From contig CAMDKD010000001.1 of assembly GCA_945901125.1 (NCBI GenBank), forward strand, positions 1 to 64,000: 64,000 nucleotides of DNA, read 5' to 3'. This document shows, in pieces, positions 55,367 through 63,754 of this stretch. The notes below the pieces were generated by a model. It saw only the letters and a program-made list of their open reading frames with translations. It was not told the DNA's origin and searched no databases. This DNA is from Bordetella parapertussis (GTDB taxonomy: Bacteria > Pseudomonadota > Gammaproteobacteria > Burkholderiales > Burkholderiaceae_C). Position numbers and translations under genes: made by a program. How positions within the stretch are numbered: the first letter of the stretch is position 1; every line of letters begins with the position of its first letter.

Positions 55367-56224
55367 TCACAATCGGATGAACATCTCCACATGCTCCATG
55401 TCCGCTTCTTGAAACACTTCGCCGCGCCGAGTAAAACCTTGTCGCTTGTAAAAATTCTCAGCAGAACATTGCGCGTGTATCACCACTTCTAAGTCGCCTC
55501 TTTTGCGGGCAGCTTCAAGCAAGCCGCTCAATACAAGATCCCCCAACTTCAAGCCGCGCAGTTGTCGCTTGACTGCCATGCGGCCTATTTTGGACACACC
55601 ATCTACGGCAGGCAGCAGTCGACCTGTCGCCACAGCCAAGCCCATGCGGTTGCGCAATACAGCGTGCAAACTGCGGCCATCGAATTCGTCCCATTCCAGT
55701 TCCTGACTGATGCCTTGTTCTTCGATAAATACTTCGCTGCGCAAGCCACTGGCAACGTTTTTCAAAGCACCCCAGCTGCCGAGTTGCAACTTGACCATGG
55801 CCTCGTCCTGTTCGTAGCCTAGCAAGGTGTCGCGCAGTTCCTGCGGCACAGGTTTGGAGGTTTGTGTGGCCGGGTTGGCGTAAACATACACAAGCTCGCC
55901 GGTGACCAGCACCTGGTTGCCGCGAAAAGCGCAGGCTTGGAAAGTGATGGAGGAATTGCCGATGCGCTGGCAGCGCATGCCTATGTGCAGCAAATCATCG
56001 TAAACAGCCGAGGCTTTGTATTCCAACGAGGACTTGACCACGTACAAATCGCCGCCTAAGTCGTGCATGGTTTGCTCGTAGGGCAGCACCAGGTTGCGCC
56101 AGTAATCTCCGACCGCTGTGTCAAAGTACATCAGGTAGTGGCCGTTGAAGACGATTTTTTGCATGTCGACTTCCACCCAGCGCACGCGCAGCGGGTGAAA
56201 GAATCGAAAATCCTGTCTTTGCAT
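55367..56224 (-). CDS. Thioesterase-acetyltransferase fusion (4HBT + GNAT)
   Basis: 285 aa. Residues 1-about 135 are a hotdog-fold acyl-CoA thioesterase of the YbgC/4HBT type (VRWVEVDMQKIVFNGHYLMYFD, with the catalytic Asp). Residues about 145-285 are a GNAT acetyltransferase of the ElaA type (FIEEQGISQELEWDEFDG, then RMAVKRQLRGLKLGDLVLSG as the acetyl-CoA-binding loop). Both domains are intact and in one frame without a stop. ATG 56224 starts the hotdog domain with MQRQDFRFFHPL; the frame stays open 285 codons further upstream, but that region is antisense to the iron alcohol dehydrogenase. Divergent from that gene (60-base spacer). Substrates of both domains are unknown. Confidence 0.85.
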   Translation of the reverse strand: MQRQDFRFFHPLRVRWVEVDMQKIVFNGHYLMYFDTAVGDYWRNLVLPYEQTMHDLGGDLYVVKSSLEYKASAVYDDLLHIGMRCQRIGNSSITFQACAFRGNQVLVTGELVYVYANPATQTSKPVPQELRDTLLGYEQDEAMVKLQLGSWGALKNVASGLRSEVFIEEQGISQELEWDEFDGRSLHAVLRNRMGLAVATGRLLPAVDGVSKIGRMAVKRQLRGLKLGDLVLSGLLEAARKRGDLEVVIHAQCSAENFYKRQGFTRRGEVFQEADMEHVEMFIRL

Positions 56225-56284
56225 AAGTGTCTGCCGGAGTCCGTTAAAGTCGCAGCATCCTACAACGCATTCGAGGCAAAGCAC

Positions 56285-57433
56285 ATGTCCAGCATTCTCT
56301 ACATCACCCAAATCCATATCGAGCCCGGCGCTCTCAAGCGACTCGCCGAGGAATGCCAGCGCAACCATATCAAGCGCCCGCTGATCGTCACCGACGCCGG
56401 CATCAAGGCCGCCGGTCTGCTGCAAAAGGCTTTGGATGCCTTGCCCGGTGTGACTTGCACGGTGTATGACGGCACGCCTTCCAACCCCACCGAAGCTGCG
56501 GTACGTGCCGCCACCGCCTTGTGCCACGAACACCAGTGCGACGGCTTGATCGCTTTGGGCGGCGGTTCGTCCATGGACTGTGCCAAAGGCGTGGCTATCT
56601 CGGCCACCCACCCCGGCCCCTTGACCACGTACGCCACCATCGAAGGTGGGTCCGGACGTATCACCGACAAGGTGTTGCCGCTGATCGCCATTCCCACCAC
56701 GGCCGGTACCGGCAGCGAAGTGGCGCGCGGCGCCATCATCATTGTGGACGACGGACGCAAACTCGGTTTCCATTCTTGGCATCTGGTGCCCAAAACCGCT
56801 TTGCTGGATCCAGACCTCACATTGGGCCTGCCGGCTTTGATGACCGCAGCCACTGGCATGGACGCGATTGCGCATTGCATGGAAACCTTTATGTCGGCGG
56901 CCTTTAATCCGCCGGCCGACGGTATTGCCATCGACGGTTTGCAACGCGGTTGGGCGAACATTGAAAAAGCCACACGCAACGGACAGGACCGCGAAGCACG
57001 TTTGCAAATGATGAGCGCGTCCATGCAAGGCGCATTGGCGTTCCAAAAAGGTCTGGGTTGCGTGCATTCGCTCAGCCACAGCCTAGGTGGTATCAACCCG
57101 CGCTTGCACCACGGCACTTTGAACGCCATGTTTTTGCCCGCCGTCATTGCATTCAATGCGCCCGCCGAATCCATGCAAAAAGAAAACCGCTTGGCTCGCA
57201 TGGCGCAAGCCATGGGTCTGACGCCCGGCAGTGACCCGGCAAAAACTTTGGGTGATGCCATCAAACACATGAACGCGGCTCTGGGTCTGCCCTCAGGCCT
57301 TGCTGCCATGGGCGTGACTGAGGCGCAGTTTGACGACATCATCAAAGGCGCGCTGGCCGACCATTCGCACAAAACCAATCCGCGCGACGCCAGCGTGGCG
57401 GATTACCGCGCCATGCTGCTGGCTGCTATGTAA
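56285..57433 (+). CDS. Iron-containing alcohol dehydrogenase
   Basis: 382-aa group III metal-dependent dehydrogenase. The NAD-binding GGGSSMDCAKG is at 92-102. Metal ligands by family alignment are Asp193 and His197 (MDAIAHCME), His261 (CVHSLSHSLGG) and His276 (RLHHGTLN). It interconverts an alcohol with an aldehyde or ketone; the substrate is open (butanol, lactaldehyde or 4-hydroxybutyrate-type enzymes share this fold). ATG 56285 is chosen; the frame is open 74 codons upstream but overlaps the divergent gene. It converges on ygfZ with five bases between stops. Confidence 0.9.
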   Translation: MSSILYITQIHIEPGALKRLAEECQRNHIKRPLIVTDAGIKAAGLLQKALDALPGVTCTVYDGTPSNPTEAAVRAATALCHEHQCDGLIALGGGSSMDCAKGVAISATHPGPLTTYATIEGGSGRITDKVLPLIAIPTTAGTGSEVARGAIIIVDDGRKLGFHSWHLVPKTALLDPDLTLGLPALMTAATGMDAIAHCMETFMSAAFNPPADGIAIDGLQRGWANIEKATRNGQDREARLQMMSASMQGALAFQKGLGCVHSLSHSLGGINPRLHHGTLNAMFLPAVIAFNAPAESMQKENRLARMAQAMGLTPGSDPAKTLGDAIKHMNAALGLPSGLAAMGVTEAQFDDIIKGALADHSHKTNPRDASVADYRAMLLAAM

Positions 57434-57438
57434 ATGGT

Positions 57439-58368
57439 TTAAATATCGTCGCGCAAAGCGTAGGGCAGGGGGTGTAGCGTCAGCACACTGCCTGTGGTTT
57501 CTGCCGGGTATAACTCGCCTTCTTCAACCGACGAGGTTTGCAGGCAGACAAGCGCCCAGTGGCCGTGCTGCGTATGTGAAACCGCTTGCACCACTTGGCC
57601 TGCCGGTTGACTGGCATCGCTGGAATGGAAAATTTCCTGTGCGGCTTGCAGGGGCAAGGTGCTGCCGGCCAGGTAGGTGCGGCGTTTTAATATGCCTCTG
57701 AACTGGCTGCGCGCCACGACTTCTTGACCGGGGTAGCAGCCTTTTTTGAAATTCACGCCGTCCACCGACTCGTAGTTCAGCATTTGCGGGACAAAGGCTT
57801 CGAAGGTCGCGGCTTGCACGTCGCCAACGCCGCTGAGTATGTCCGAGAGCAGCCAGTCAGACAAATCCAAGCCGCTGTCAGCCAATGGAGATTCTGAGGG
57901 AGTGAGGCATAAAAACCGAGCCACGCCGGAGGCAGGGTAAAGCGATACCGACCAGCCACTGTCGTCATGGCTTAACTTCCAGGGACTGGGTGCTTCCACT
58001 TTTTTTGCCAAGCGCCCGAACACCGTCCATTCAGCCGATGCATCGCTCAGTTTGACTTTGGAGCGCATCACAAACATGCTTAAGCGTTTCAAGGTTTGCG
58101 GCAATAAATCGGCGCGCATGACCAGCAGGACTTCTTCAGCCGAGGTTTTGAAGCCCACCATACTGGCTTGCATGCGACCCTTGGCATTGCAAAACGCTGC
58201 CAGGCGTGCGTGCTGCATATCGAGCAGCACAAAATCCTGTGTCAGCTGGTTGTGTAAAAAATGCGCGGCCTCGGGCCCGCGCGCAGCAATGACGCCCAGG
58301 TGAGGCAGGGCGCAGGAACCGGTATTCGGCAACAGTGGCAAAGCTTGATCGGTGTGAGTAGACATCAT
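57439..58368 (-). CDS. ygfZ: Folate-binding iron-sulfur maintenance protein YgfZ
   Basis: 309 aa GcvT-like fold. The family signature KGCYPGQEVVAR (usual K-G-C-Y-T/P-G-Q-E) carries the conserved cysteine. YgfZ uses tetrahydrofolate and supports assembly or repair of some [4Fe-4S] enzymes in the cytoplasm. The N-terminal half shows HNQLTQDF and FCNAKGRMQASM, both typical. Two adjacent ATGs (58368, 58365) are possible starts. The gene is divergent from mltG with a 45-base spacer. Confidence 0.93.
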   Translation of the reverse strand: MMSTHTDQALPLLPNTGSCALPHLGVIAARGPEAAHFLHNQLTQDFVLLDMQHARLAAFCNAKGRMQASMVGFKTSAEEVLLVMRADLLPQTLKRLSMFVMRSKVKLSDASAEWTVFGRLAKKVEAPSPWKLSHDDSGWSVSLYPASGVARFLCLTPSESPLADSGLDLSDWLLSDILSGVGDVQAATFEAFVPQMLNYESVDGVNFKKGCYPGQEVVARSQFRGILKRRTYLAGSTLPLQAAQEIFHSSDASQPAGQVVQAVSHTQHGHWALVCLQTSSVEEGELYPAETTGSVLTLHPLPYALRDDI

Positions 58369-58413
58369 GCCTCTATTATCATGTCCGCTTTAGCTTTTAC
58401 TCAGGACAGGCAC

Positions 58414-59427
58414 GTGATTACTTGGTTTTGGCGCATGGTCAGTCTGTTGCTGTTGACCGCTTTGGTGACCCTTTCGGTAGCGGCATGGTGGGTTTGGCGG
58501 CCGCTGCCCCTGAGCGCAGCTTCGGTCGATGTGTCCATAGAACCCGGTCAGTCGGTGAAAACCATCGCTGCATTCACGGCGCATTCCGGGGTCGAGGTCT
58601 CACCTACTTTGCTGTATTACTTTTTCAAGCTCAGCGGCCAATCCCGGTTGATACGCGCCGGCAGTTATGAAATCACCCAAGGCAATTCAGCCTATGACCT
58701 GCTCAACAAACTGGTGCGTGGCGAGGAAAACCTGAAGAACCTGACCATCGTCGAAGGCTGGAACTGGCGGCTGCTGCGCCAAGCCATGGACAAATCAGCG
58801 TTTCTCAAACACGATTCCGCCAGCCTGAGCGATGACGAAATCATGAGCCATCTGGGCAAGTCCGGCGTCGCACCCGAAGGCCGGTTTTTCCCCGACACCT
58901 ATAACTTCGGCAAAGGCAGTTCCGACCTTGAACTCTTGCGCCGCGCCGCCCGGGCCATGGACAAACGTCTGGAAACCGCCTGGGCTAACCGGGATATGGG
59001 ACTGCCGTTGAAAAATGCCGAAGACGCCTTGACGCTGGCCAGCATTGTTGAAAAAGAAACCGGTCTGAGCAGTGACCGGGGCATGATTGCCAGCGTATTC
59101 CACAACCGCTTGCGCATCAATATGCCTTTGCAAACCGACCCGACCGTGATTTACGGCCTGGGCGCATCTTTTGACGGCAACCTGCGCCGCGCTGATTTAC
59201 AAACCGATCACCCTTGGAACACCTATGTGCATCGCGGCTTACCGCCTACGCCTATTGCCTTGCCCGGCATGGCTGCCTTGCAGGCTACGTTGCATCCTGC
59301 CACCAGCAAAGCCTTGTATTTTGTGGCGCGCGGCGACGGCAGCAGCCAGTTCAGCGAAAACTTGGCCGATCACAATGCAGCGGTAGACCGCTACCAGCGT
59401 TCTGTCTCGCCCGGCAAGGCACAATAA
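58414..59427 (+). CDS. mltG: Endolytic murein transglycosylase MltG
   Basis: 337 aa. An N-terminal membrane helix (MVSLLLLTALVTLSVAAWWVW) anchors a periplasmic LysM-like part and a YceG catalytic domain. Family hallmarks: GRFFPDTYNF, TLASIVEKETGLSSDRGMIA (catalytic Glu in EKET), RINMPLQTDPTVIYGLG and NTYVHRGLPPTPIALPG. MltG cuts nascent glycan strands and may terminate elongation. I chose GTG 58414 because AGGACAGG lies seven bases upstream; an ATG at 58381 (11 residues longer) lacks such a site. The mltG-tmk-holB order is conserved in Proteobacteria. Confidence 0.93.
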   Translation: MITWFWRMVSLLLLTALVTLSVAAWWVWRPLPLSAASVDVSIEPGQSVKTIAAFTAHSGVEVSPTLLYYFFKLSGQSRLIRAGSYEITQGNSAYDLLNKLVRGEENLKNLTIVEGWNWRLLRQAMDKSAFLKHDSASLSDDEIMSHLGKSGVAPEGRFFPDTYNFGKGSSDLELLRRAARAMDKRLETAWANRDMGLPLKNAEDALTLASIVEKETGLSSDRGMIASVFHNRLRINMPLQTDPTVIYGLGASFDGNLRRADLQTDHPWNTYVHRGLPPTPIALPGMAALQATLHPATSKALYFVARGDGSSQFSENLADHNAAVDRYQRSVSPGKAQ

Positions 59428-59432
59428 GCCTT

Positions 59433-60080
59433 ATGCATCAAGGCATTTTCATCAGTTTTGAAGGAATTGACGGCGCTGGGAAATCCAGCCACATACAGGC
59501 GGTGGCGGACGCTTTTCGCCTGCAAGGGAAAACCGTGGTCCAAACCCGCGAACCCGGCGGCACCGGCTTGGCCGAAAAACTGCGTGACATGGTCTTGCAC
59601 GATGCCATGGACCCTTTGTGCGAAGCCCTGCTGGTGTTCGCCGCCAGACGCGACCATTTGCAACAAGTGATTGAACCGGCACTGGCGCGCGGCGACGTGG
59701 TCTTGTGCGACCGTTTCACCGACGCCACCTTTGCCTACCAGGGCGGCGGGCGCGGTTTTGACTTGCAAGTGCTGGCTCAACTCGAACAATGGGTGCAAGT
59801 CTTGCCGGGCGGCGGTTTGCGACAACCCGGGCTGACCTTGTGGTTCGAGCTTGATCCCGCCATCGCCGCGCAACGCTTGGCTCAGGCCAGGGTGCCGGAC
59901 CGTTTCGAGTCACAACCTCAGGCATTTTTCCGGCTGGTGCACGATGCTTACGCGGCGCGTGCCCTCGCAGATGCAAACCGTTTTGCCCGGATTGCAGCCG
60001 ATGCGCCCATGGATTCGGTCAGGCAAGCGGTATTGAACGCCTTGCGTGAACGCGGTTTGCTGGCAGAGGAGCTGACATGA
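59433..60080 (+). CDS. tmk: Thymidylate kinase
   Basis: 215 aa P-loop kinase converting dTMP to dTDP. Walker A GIDGAGKS is at 11-18 after FISFE. The DRF motif lies in VLCDRFTDATFAYQGGGRG, the LID region is present as the Gly-rich stretch, and the dTMP-binding TREPGGTGLAE is intact. Length is normal. ATG 59433 is used; the frame is open upstream within mltG but without family sequence. It lies five bases after mltG and overlaps holB by four bases (ATGA). Confidence 0.95.
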   Translation: MHQGIFISFEGIDGAGKSSHIQAVADAFRLQGKTVVQTREPGGTGLAEKLRDMVLHDAMDPLCEALLVFAARRDHLQQVIEPALARGDVVLCDRFTDATFAYQGGGRGFDLQVLAQLEQWVQVLPGGGLRQPGLTLWFELDPAIAAQRLAQARVPDRFESQPQAFFRLVHDAYAARALADANRFARIAADAPMDSVRQAVLNALRERGLLAEELT

Positions 60081-61072
60081 GCGCTCTTGCCCCCTGGTTG
60101 ACCCCCCAATTGCAAAGCCTGATGCAGCGTTCAGGCCACGCCTTTTTGTTGCAAGGCCCGTCAGGATTGGGGCAGTACGAGCTCGGTCTGGCGCTGGCGG
60201 CTGCATGGTTGTGTCAGCAACCGACCGCGCACGGGGCTTGCGGCACTTGCCCGAGTTGCCACGGCATAGAGGTGCGTGCGCATTCCGATTTGACCGTGCT
60301 GATGCCCGAGACCGGGATGCTGGAACTGGGTTGGCCTTTGTCTGAGAAAGCGCAAAAAGACATAGACGAGAAAAACCGCAAGCCCAGCCGTGAAATCCGG
60401 GTCGAGTCCATGCGCCAATTGCTGGGCTTTACCCAAACCACCGGTGGCACTGACGCTGGCAAGGTGGTGTTGATCAGCCCGGCCGAGCGCATGAACACCA
60501 TCACCGCCAACACCTTGTTGAAAACCTTGGAAGAGCCGCCCGGCAATACCCGCTTCATACTGGCTTGCAACGCGGCGCACGAGTTATTGCCAACCGTGCG
60601 CAGCCGCTGCCAAAGCCACAGCATGCGTTGGCCGTCTGTTGATACAGCTTGCGAATGGCTGACGTCGCAAGATGTGCCCGCGGCGCAGGCACAGGCCTTG
60701 TTGCAGGCAGCCGGTGGCAGACCCGAGGATGCGCTGGCCTTGTTCCAGGCCGGGATTCAAGCCAACCACTGGCGCGCTTTGCCGCAACAACTCAGCCGGG
60801 GAGACGCCGGTGTGCTGGCAGACAACCCGGCGGCGCTGGTTTTGTCGAGTTTGCAAAAGCTATGTCACGACATGCTGCAAACCAGCGTAGGCGGTGCGCC
60901 GCGCTATTTCCAGCCGGGCGATTTGCCCAAGGGTGCCAGGTTTGAGGCGCTCAGCCAATGGTCGCGCGAACTGCTGCAAAGCGCTAAAACAGTAGATCAC
61001 CCATACCAGCAGGGCTTGTTGGTCGAGGCCTGGGTCAACCGGGCGCAAGTGGCTCTGAGCCCGGGGCGCTGA
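60077..61072 (+). CDS. holB: DNA polymerase III delta-prime subunit
   Basis: 331-aa clamp-loader subunit. The zinc-module CGTCPSC (55-61) with a nearby Cys46 and the RAHSD segment following are typical. The Walker-A-like loop GPSGLGQY (27-34) lacks the Lys, as expected because delta-prime does not hydrolyse ATP. The SRC motif appears as VRSRCQSHS. Within the loader it stimulates the tau/gamma ATPases. The start overlaps tmk. Next gene tatD follows three bases after the stop; the pilZ gene often found between them in Betaproteobacteria is absent. Confidence 0.93.
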   Translation: MSALAPWLTPQLQSLMQRSGHAFLLQGPSGLGQYELGLALAAAWLCQQPTAHGACGTCPSCHGIEVRAHSDLTVLMPETGMLELGWPLSEKAQKDIDEKNRKPSREIRVESMRQLLGFTQTTGGTDAGKVVLISPAERMNTITANTLLKTLEEPPGNTRFILACNAAHELLPTVRSRCQSHSMRWPSVDTACEWLTSQDVPAAQAQALLQAAGGRPEDALALFQAGIQANHWRALPQQLSRGDAGVLADNPAALVLSSLQKLCHDMLQTSVGGAPRYFQPGDLPKGARFEALSQWSRELLQSAKTVDHPYQQGLLVEAWVNRAQVALSPGR

Positions 61073-61075
61073 AGC

Positions 61076-61870
61076 ATGTATACCGATTCCCATTGCCATT
61101 TGAACTTTCCTCAGCTGCAATCCCGCATGAGCGAGATTCGACAGGACATGCAGACGGCACAGGTCACGCGCGCCTTGCTCATTAGCACCCAGTTGGAAAC
61201 TTTCGAGGATGTGCATGGTCTGGCCATGGCCTATGACAATTTCTGGTGCACCGCAGGCGTGCATCCTGATGAAGACCAGGTGCAGGAGCCGACGCTGGAC
61301 GACTTGCTGCGTATTGGTCAGCGCTCCAAAGTGGTCGGCATAGGCGAAACCGGTTTGGACTATTACCGGTTGGGCGATCGTTCAGTGGCTGACATGGAGT
61401 GGCAGCGCCAGCGTTTCAGGCTGCATATCCGCGCAGCCCGCCAACTCGATTTGCCGCTGGTCATTCATACCCGCAGTGCCAGCGCAGACACCTTGGCGAT
61501 ATTGAAAGAAGAGGGCGAAAACGGCTTGGCTGGCTCGGTCGGCGGCGTATTTCACTGTTTTACCGAAACCGCAGAAGTGGCAAAAGCTGCACTGGAACTC
61601 GGGTTTTACATCTCTTTTTCCGGTATTCTGACGTTTAAAAATGCGTCCGACTTGCGCGACATCGTGAGTTGGATGCCGTTGGATCGCATGCTGATTGAAA
61701 CTGACAGCCCCTACCTGGCACCTGCACCGCACCGTGGCAAAACCAATGACCCGTCGCTGGTGCCCTGGGTGGCCAGACAAATTGCCAGTCTGCGGCAGTT
61801 GGAAGATCATGAGATCGGGGCACTGACATCAGCCAATTTCGACCGCTTGTTTAAAAGGGTTTTAAGTTGA
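61076..61870 (+). CDS. tatD: TatD family metal-dependent hydrolase (DNase-like)
   Basis: 264-aa TIM-barrel. Metal-binding residues: His6 and His8 in MYTDSHCHLN, Glu in GIGETGLDYYR, His in VIHTRSA, FHCFT, and Asp in IETDSPYLAPAPHRG. Members have DNase activity in repair or RNA 3'-end trimming. Length is normal. It is coupled by TTGA to the ankyrin gene downstream. The TatD branch cannot be distinguished finely from YcfH-type proteins, but gene order after holB favours YcfH/TatD. Confidence 0.93.
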   Translation: MYTDSHCHLNFPQLQSRMSEIRQDMQTAQVTRALLISTQLETFEDVHGLAMAYDNFWCTAGVHPDEDQVQEPTLDDLLRIGQRSKVVGIGETGLDYYRLGDRSVADMEWQRQRFRLHIRAARQLDLPLVIHTRSASADTLAILKEEGENGLAGSVGGVFHCFTETAEVAKAALELGFYISFSGILTFKNASDLRDIVSWMPLDRMLIETDSPYLAPAPHRGKTNDPSLVPWVARQIASLRQLEDHEIGALTSANFDRLFKRVLS

Positions 61871-63105
61871 GATTTTACTTTAAATTATCTCTGTATCTGT
61901 ATGTTTTAATTGGATTTAATGTATCCATAGCGGGTTCTTACGCCGATTTTTTCAAAGCCATTGAAATGGACCAACCCGAAGTCGTCAGCAACCTGTTGGC
62001 ACGCGGTTTTGACCCCAACAGCCCCAGTCCAAAAAACGTACCCGCCCTGATACTTAGCTACCAGAAAAAATCCATGAAGGTACTGGATGTACTGATAGAC
62101 AGCAAAAAAACCAATTTAAACGTCATCAGCGCAGACAGCGAAACTTTGCTCATGCTGACCGCCATTAATAACCAGTTGTCTTTGGCCGATAAATTGATCA
62201 GCAAAGGTGCAGATGTCAACAAGCCCGGTTGGACGGCTTTGCACTACGCCGCCAGCAAAGGGCATATAGAAATGATCCGCTTGTTGCTGGACCAACAGGC
62301 TTATTTGGACGCTGAGTCCCCCAATGGCACCACGCCTTTGATGATGGCTGCCAGTTACGGCAGTGCCATGTCTGTGAAATTGCTGTTGGAGGAGGGCGCA
62401 GACCCGCGCATCAAAAACAAATTGGGATTGACTGCGCTGGACATGGCCAAACAGCCGGAAAAAGAAGATGCCAAGCGCTATTTACTGGCATTCACGACGG
62501 CTTGGAACCAGAAATACAGCCCACAGGCTGTTCAACAAGCAGCGAGTGAGTTAGCCGCTATGCGTGAAAAAGAAAGAAAAGAAGAAGCTGTTGTGGAAGA
62601 GCCAGCTCTCGCAGTTGAGGAAAAGATGGCTGAACCGCCGGTAGAACTGGAAAAAACCGTAGAGAAAACAAGCACTCAAGCGCCTGAAGAACAAGCTGAA
62701 GTGGTTTCCCTAGAGCCAATGCCAATTCCAGCGCCAGTGACTGAGCCTGTCACACAAAACGAAGATGAATTGCAGGAAGCCGTCACTGGTCCGGCCATGC
62801 AAATCAGCAACATTGAGAGCAATCCGGTTCAACCGGTGTACAAGAACCCTGTGTTGCAGGCACTTGAAAAGCCGGTTCAGGCAGGCCCGGTTTTAAAAGA
62901 CGCCGAACCAAACTTAGATGAAAAGAAAACGACAGAAAACAAGGCTGTGATCAGGCCAAGCAATGAAAGCACAGCAGTGATCAGGGTCAGGCCGTTGGAA
63001 CCGAATGCCAAAAAAACGCCTTATACCAAGCAGTTACCGAGCAGACGGGTGGTTACCGTGGATATTATCGAAGTCAAAACTGATGACGATAAAGCAGATC
63101 AATGA
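61867..63105 (+). CDS. Secreted ankyrin-repeat protein
   Basis: 412 aa. An N-terminal signal peptide (MRFYFKLSLYLYVLIGFNVS, cleavage near residue 23) suggests the periplasm. About five ankyrin repeats occupy residues 30-205, for example GWTALHYAASKGHIEMIRLLL and GTTPLMMAASYGSAMSVKLLLEEGADP. Residues about 225-412 are Glu/Pro/Lys-rich and probably disordered. The TTG start at 61867 overlaps the tatD stop. The repeats point to a protein-binding role with an unknown partner. In Burkholderiales, an ankyrin gene after tatD is common. It converges with the DUF3365 gene and overlaps it by seven bases. Confidence 0.88.
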   Translation: MRFYFKLSLYLYVLIGFNVSIAGSYADFFKAIEMDQPEVVSNLLARGFDPNSPSPKNVPALILSYQKKSMKVLDVLIDSKKTNLNVISADSETLLMLTAINNQLSLADKLISKGADVNKPGWTALHYAASKGHIEMIRLLLDQQAYLDAESPNGTTPLMMAASYGSAMSVKLLLEEGADPRIKNKLGLTALDMAKQPEKEDAKRYLLAFTTAWNQKYSPQAVQQAASELAAMREKERKEEAVVEEPALAVEEKMAEPPVELEKTVEKTSTQAPEEQAEVVSLEPMPIPAPVTEPVTQNEDELQEAVTGPAMQISNIESNPVQPVYKNPVLQALEKPVQAGPVLKDAEPNLDEKKTTENKAVIRPSNESTAVIRVRPLEPNAKKTPYTKQLPSRRVVTVDIIEVKTDDDKADQ

Positions 63106-63728
63106 GACAACAAGCGCGTGACAATGACCGCGCCGCGTAAATCACCGGGTTTGTAATTGATGGCCTTGTCGTTCGGATAGAGTTTGCTGAGTTTTTCTTT
63201 CACCTCAGGACTGATTTGTTCCGGCGTGCCATGGCAGGCTGTGCACATGGGTTGCAACACTATCGGCTTGGCATAGCGCAATTCCAAGTCATAAGCGCCG
63301 CTTTTAACCACTTCCACATACTCAATGTCGTAAGGTTTATCGCCACCGGCAAGCCGGGACTGGAATTTTTCAAGTGCCTTGGTTTGCCATTCGTTAGGCA
63401 CGCCCATGTCAGGATTGCGGGCACGCGTGCCCACGCGTGACACCTGAACCTGGTGCTTCATGGACAAAGACATGGCGATTTCAGGTGCTTTGGTTTTGCA
63501 CACGCCGATGGCATTGATTGGGCCGCCATCTGCCATGGCAGCTTGCAAAGTCTGGCTGAGTTCCTTGAGCATGGCTGCGCCAATGTCACGCGTTTCCTGC
63601 ATGGCGGATTCGTTTCTGGCAGGACCGGGTTGTGCAGATACAAAGGCGCATGTCAGCAGCAAGGGTAAAAGCAGAGCTTTGGGGAAAGGTTTGGAAACAG
63701 TATTTTTTTGACTTAACATAATATGCAT
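63099..63728 (-). CDS. Secreted heme-binding DUF3365 (Tll0287-like) protein
   Basis: 209 aa. An N-terminal signal peptide (hydrophobic core at about 18-30, cleavage near SAQ) directs it to the periplasm. The Tll0287-like/DUF3365 domain carries a c-type heme motif CTACH (Cys162, Cys165, His166) in PMCTACHGTPE, and a Cys77 in IGVCKTKAPEIA. DUF3365 is a PAS-like heme sensor domain found alone or in front of signalling modules; here it is alone, so it may be a soluble redox or gas-binding protein. The first Met (63728) and a later one (63719) are both possible starts; neither has a clear ribosome-binding site. The aldehyde dehydrogenase lies 26 bases upstream. Confidence 0.85.
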   Translation of the reverse strand: MHIMLSQKNTVSKPFPKALLLPLLLTCAFVSAQPGPARNESAMQETRDIGAAMLKELSQTLQAAMADGGPINAIGVCKTKAPEIAMSLSMKHQVQVSRVGTRARNPDMGVPNEWQTKALEKFQSRLAGGDKPYDIEYVEVVKSGAYDLELRYAKPIVLQPMCTACHGTPEQISPEVKEKLSKLYPNDKAINYKPGDLRGAVIVTRLLSH

Positions 63729-63754
63729 CGTATTAAATGGAGTTGATGGGTGGA

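Noticed and set aside
56225..57079. Upstream extension of the thioesterase-GNAT gene
   Set aside because: The 285 extra codons are antisense to the alcohol dehydrogenase and carry no domain; the hotdog domain starts naturally at 56224.
56299..57378. 359-codon open frame on the minus strand
   Set aside because: Antisense to the iron alcohol dehydrogenase with intact metal ligands; no family features.
60155..60178. Inactivated ATPase in holB
   Set aside because: Loss of the Walker A lysine is normal for the delta-prime subunit.
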